Positions 61,320 through 64,000 of a stretch of 64,000 nucleotides of DNA are shown piece after piece. Source of the stretch: Bolinopsis microptera (taxonomy: Eukaryota; Ctenophora; Tentaculata; Lobata; Bolinopsidae); the NCBI RefSeq assembly GCF_026151205.1, contig NC_087082.1, positions 14,479,365 through 14,543,364 of the forward strand, read 5' to 3'. How positions within the stretch are numbered: position 1 is the first letter of the stretch; each line of letters starts with the position of its first letter. The translations under genes were made by a program, and so were the position numbers. Under the pieces are notes generated by a model. That model was not told the origin of the DNA. It was given only the letters and a program-made list of their open reading frames with translations, and searched no databases.

Positions 61320-61410
61320 GTACTCTTTTCGTACATCTTTAATTTAACACGACCCCTTTTCAACAAAGGTACTCTTTTCGTACATCTTTAATTTAACACG
61401 ACCCCCTTTT
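61311..61410 (+). repeat. 49-bp duplication of a 5' splice site
   Basis: CAACAAAG|GTACTCTTTTCG and the next 30 bases (to ACACGACCCC) occur twice, so GTACTC donors lie at 61320 and 61369. The second donor would add 49 nt and change the frame. Confidence 0.9.
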
Positions 61411-61727
61411 TAATTAACTGTAACGACTCAGAAACATACTCACTGATTATTAAAGGGTAGGTGGCCTCTCTTCAACTGACAGTATTCTAAAAAAGGTGTG
61501 AAACAATTTTCAGTATTTTAAAAGTTGTATATTGATAAAACTGAACTGCTATTGTGTAACTGCTACTCGGACTACGTAGAATTAATAATAATTGCGCGCG
61601 TCACAAAATGAGGAAAAGCCGCGCAGAGCCTGAAACAGAAAATTTTGTCTCTAAGAAATACTCCAAAAAGCGTAAGTAACTGAAAATCTATATCGTGTTT
61701 GTAATCTAACAATGTGTTCTGTTACAG

Positions 61728-61879
61728 AAAGTACCGAAGAATCTAGGAAGATGGGGCAGAGCGCTGAAAGGAGCCAAAGATTCCGGACTAGTGAGGACGG
61801 ATAGTAGTGACAGTATTGTACAAGCAATGCACGATTCAACTCCAGAGAAACTCATAGACCTCATCAAGAATCACCCTAC
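61728..61879 (+). CDS. INF2: Formin exon 1: start of GBD/FH3 (DID) domain
   Basis: Acceptor gtgttctgttacag, donor CCTAC|GTAAGT, phase 0 to 2. It reads KVPKNLGRWGRALKGAKDSG, then LVRTDSSDSIVQAMHDSTPE and KLIDLIKNHP. In INF2 and related formins the DID begins with a Trp-containing helix (W-x-x-L-K), an acidic linker and a helix ending in L-I/L-x-x-P; the same order is visible here. The domain binds the C-terminal DAD in autoinhibition, or Rho-type GTPases in diaphanous relatives. Phase and order link it to the two exons at 63.4-63.9 kb. Assignment to INF2 rather than another FH3 formin is my judgement from the following exons. Confidence 0.8.
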
Positions 61880-61913
61880 GTAAGTTTTTACATCTAACTA
61901 GATCTTCGTATAA

Positions 61914-62121
61914 GTGAATTATATACGCTAATCTAACTGCGTGCAATACGATGCAGACACTATTAAAATAATTGCACGAGGCGCAGCCGTGCGCACATCG
62001 ATACAATAATCGCACGAGGCGAAGCCTAGTTCGATTATTGCAGTTATTTCACAAGGCGCATCCGAGTGCAATAACTGGTGTAATCGTATTATACACGCAG
62101 TTACATTCGTGTATAACTCCA
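61914..62121. mobile_element. 208-bp inverted-repeat element
   Basis: GTGAATTATATACGC plus TAACTGCGTGCAATACGAT on the left is matched by the reverse complement ATCGTATTATACACGCAGTT and CGTGTATAACTCC on the right. The interior repeats TTGCACGAGGCGCAGCCG and related words in both orientations. MITE or foldback type; no coding capacity. Confidence 0.65.
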
Positions 62122-62764
62122 CGTCTTTGATGGATTTTTGTCGGTTTTTCCTCCTCCAGGTTTTTCCTCCTCCAGGTTTTTCCTCCTAAATGAAACTTGT
62201 GACCGGACAAGGAGTGCGATTACAAAACTAATCGCACTGATTTTCTAAAAGGTACTATAATATAATATCGTGCTTCACAATTTGCTGCCCATACGCTAAC
62301 ATAAGTTTACATTAGTTCTTCAGTTGCAAGAGCGTTATAATATAGCTCAATAAATATAATATAATGTCAATAAATAAAAAAAGCGAAAACGTATCATGTC
62401 ATGGCTCACGCACCAACTTATTCACTGCTCTGAGACTCTATGAGGCTTAGTGTGACCAGCTTCTGTTTTTTCTTTTGTTGCGGGCCCGATATAACCGAAG
62501 TCAATGAAGAGCCACTTGCTAGGGCTAAAAGTAAAGGGGTGGGTTAACTGTTGTGACCACCGCATGCGAGTCACAAGAACGAATCATCTTGACAGATGCA
62601 GATCACGTGCCAACCTATCCACTGCTCTGAGACCCTTTGAGGCTTATATATAGTGTGACCACTGACCAGCCGCTGTTTTTTTCTTTTGTTACGGGCCCGT
62701 TATGGAAATTGATTGTTTGTTTTGGTACATTTAACAGTTGCTTGGAAATAGAGCAATTTTTGGT

Positions 62765-62890
62765 TGTAATGCTCTCAAAACAGTGCGATTAGTTTCGTAA
62801 TCGCACTCCCTGAAAAAAACGACAAAAACCAGTGCGATTATAAAAAAAATATAAGTGGCCGTCAAATAGGTTGAAATTGGAGTTATATAA
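62765..62890 (-). mobile_element. Dispersed repeat with AGTGCGATTA palindrome, copy 2 (inverted)
   Basis: Reverse complement of the segment at 17910-18010: same order of GGCCGTCAAATAGG, CAGTGCGATTA, a T-rich (here A-rich) stretch and the AGTGCGATTAGTTTCGTAAT palindrome. Confidence 0.7.
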
Positions 62891-63354
62891 AATAATTCTA
62901 TGACACTTTAACGGCTAAACCCCACTTACCACTACCCCCACTGCCCACCCCACCCCTTAACTCCACTACCCCCACCGTCCACCCCACCCCCTCAACTCCA
63001 GCGACTGAACAATGCTCCCCTCTCTCAACCCCTTCAGTGGCTAAGAATTAGATGGTATCTAACGTACCACGTGCAGCAGATGCCTGATAGATACCGTCTA
63101 GTTAGGTCCAGAAAGTTGATGGCGTACATCCCTGTACTATGCTTGCACCCAGAATGCCACTCTCTCTCCTTTCTCCCTTATTCGACATGACGTTTCCTAT
63201 ACCAGCCTCGGCTCCACCTGTTAAACTTTCTCCTTCTCCTATCTACTGCAGTAGATATTATAAGTGCTTGTCGCCTCCCCTCTCCTGGACCCCACCTTAT
63301 AGTTCCTACACTGTTTACAGAATAACTCCCCTACATGAACCACTACCCCCCCAG

Positions 63355-63481
63355 TTGTAAGACGTATGTAGCGGCTAAGACAAGGTTCAAGACGGTTGAT
63401 AAGATGTGGCTGTTCTCTTTTCTTGAATGTGACGGACTCTCTGTTATATTCGACACTTTGCATACTCTTGCAAAGCAAAAG
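63355..63481 (+). CDS. INF2: Formin exon 2: DID armadillo repeat
   Basis: Acceptor ctacccccccag; one leading T completes the ACT codon begun in exon 61728-61879. It then reads CKTYVAAKTRFKTVDKMWLF, SFLECDGLSVIFDTLHTLAK and QK, ending AAG|GTAATG in phase 0. The pattern W-x-x-x-F-L-E-x-x-G-L-x-x-(I/L)-F/L-x-x-L-x-x-L is the second helix block of the INF2/Dia-type DID and is the clearest family marker in the window. The exact phase fit across a 1.5-kb intron confirms the join. Confidence 0.9.
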
Positions 63482-63765
63482 GTAATGTGTAAGACAGTTC
63501 CCAATCAAAATGCTGGGTTTAACTTAGAATAAGTTTAACTTGTAAACTTGTGTTACAAACACCAAGACAAGCCAACTTTAATTTTCGCGTCATAAACTAT
63601 TTTGTGAAACATTGCTTGTCTCCTTGTTTCGTTTGTACATCGCTCCTACCTATACATCGCTACCTATAATACACCTATAGAATGGGAGCGAATATTTTAA
63701 ACCGTCAACAAATGACGATTTTTATTCAAATGTGTTCCATCTGGTTTAATGAACATGATGTTCAG

Positions 63766-63892
63766 AATTTCCGGATTTCCGACGCCATGGTGCAACTTGA
63801 GTGTGTATCTCTAATAAAGACAGTTCTCAACAGCAAAACAGGACTCGAGTTCTTCTTGGAGAGGGAGGAATACATCGCCAAATTCGCACATG
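63766..63892 (+). CDS. INF2: Formin exon 3: DID armadillo repeat with (R/N)ISDA motif
   Basis: Acceptor gatgttcag, donor CATG|GTACGT, phase 0 to 1. It reads NFRISDAMVQLECVSLIKTV, LNSKTGLEFFLEREEYIAKF and AHG. The RISDA - LQL-C-V - (M/L)NS-x-x-G-(I/L)E-(Y/F) order is typical of INF2 DIDs, where this helix pair carries the 'MN/LNS..G' signature shared by FH3 domains. The protein continues past the right edge of the window; FH1, FH2 and the DAD/WH2 end are not included here. The donor is copied at least three more times downstream. Confidence 0.9.
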
Positions 63893-64000
63893 GTACGTTA
63901 CTATGACGATTTCAGCACACACACGGTACGTTACTATGACGACCACAGTTCACTCTTGGTACGTTACACTTACTATGACGACTACAGTTCACTCACGGTA
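63886..64000 (+). repeat. 33-39-bp tandem repeat copying a 5' splice site (4 donors)
   Basis: GGTACGTTAC followed by TATGACGAY-TACAGTTCACTC repeats with GT at 63893, 63926, 63959 and 63998; the last is cut by the window edge. Only the first copy is attached to the open exon. Confidence 0.9.

Larger units (their letters stand above)
61880..63354. other. Intron between formin exons, rich in repeats
   Basis: Holds the inverted-repeat element at 61914, a partial and a full inverted copy of the 17.9-kb repeat (62205-62250 and 62765-62890), and a ~100-bp direct duplication (CACTGCTCTGAGACTCTATG ... TTCTTTTGTTGCGGGCCCG) at 62397-62490 and 62590-62700. Confidence 0.65.

Overview
The window is animal nuclear DNA. 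It is AT-rich and gene-poor, full of long introns and minisatellites, and shows no sign of bacterial, viral or organellar content. Reading both strands, I can support one large multi-exon protein gene, transcribed left to right across the window. Exons were joined by eye from splice sites (cag|...|gt), open frames and phase agreement; no transcript data were available. The last three exons (61728-61879, 63355-63481, 63766-63892) encode the start of the armadillo-like GBD/FH3 (DID) domain of a formin, closest in my reading to inverted formin 2 (INF2). The rest of the DID and the FH1, FH2 and WH2/DAD parts must lie beyond the right edge. The clade cannot be fixed from this window; an invertebrate is my inference.

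Upstream of the formin domain lies about 60 kb of small exons plus two large ones (30660-32519 and 54596-55591). They encode a very long, charged, low-complexity, probably disordered N-terminal region of roughly 1,500 residues. It carries at least six Thr/Val/Ile-Gln-Thr (QT) motifs of the type bound by dynein light chain LC8 (DYNLL), lysine-rich patches, a five-copy 26-28-residue repeat, a three-copy 23-residue repeat and an Asn-Ser-rich 9-bp repeat. Nearly every intron in this part is phase 0, so most exons are cassettes that can be skipped without a frameshift. A fairly long exon (60759-61319) just before the formin domain begins with a hydrophobic, membrane-like stretch.

Layout: 1-6 kb early exons; 6-15 kb minisatellites (a 3-kb 49/53-bp array, an 18/29-bp array, a 67-bp array and a 31-bp GC-rich array); 15.7-24.3 kb a run of seven small exons with further repeats and a 533-bp inverted-repeat transposon inserted in a minisatellite; 30.7-33.4 kb the largest exon and a 30-nt micro-exon; 33.4-54.4 kb a roughly 21-kb intron with 26/29-bp, 64-bp, 44-bp and 20-bp arrays, an 8-bp array and a pure AGT tract; 54.4-55.6 kb the second large exon; 60.8-63.9 kb the formin-domain exons.

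Three structural themes stand out. First, several minisatellites start exactly at exon-intron junctions and copy the splice site itself: four acceptors at 17.0 kb, two donors at 22.1 kb, two at 61.3 kb, four at 63.9 kb, plus a 40-copy array of acceptor-like units at 39.2-41.0 kb. Second, unrelated minisatellites share the half-site of the RFX X-box (GTNRCC N0-3 RGYAAC). Third, several short inverted-repeat (MITE-like) elements are scattered in the introns. Most other open frames are chance openings or open because the repeat unit has no stop codon.
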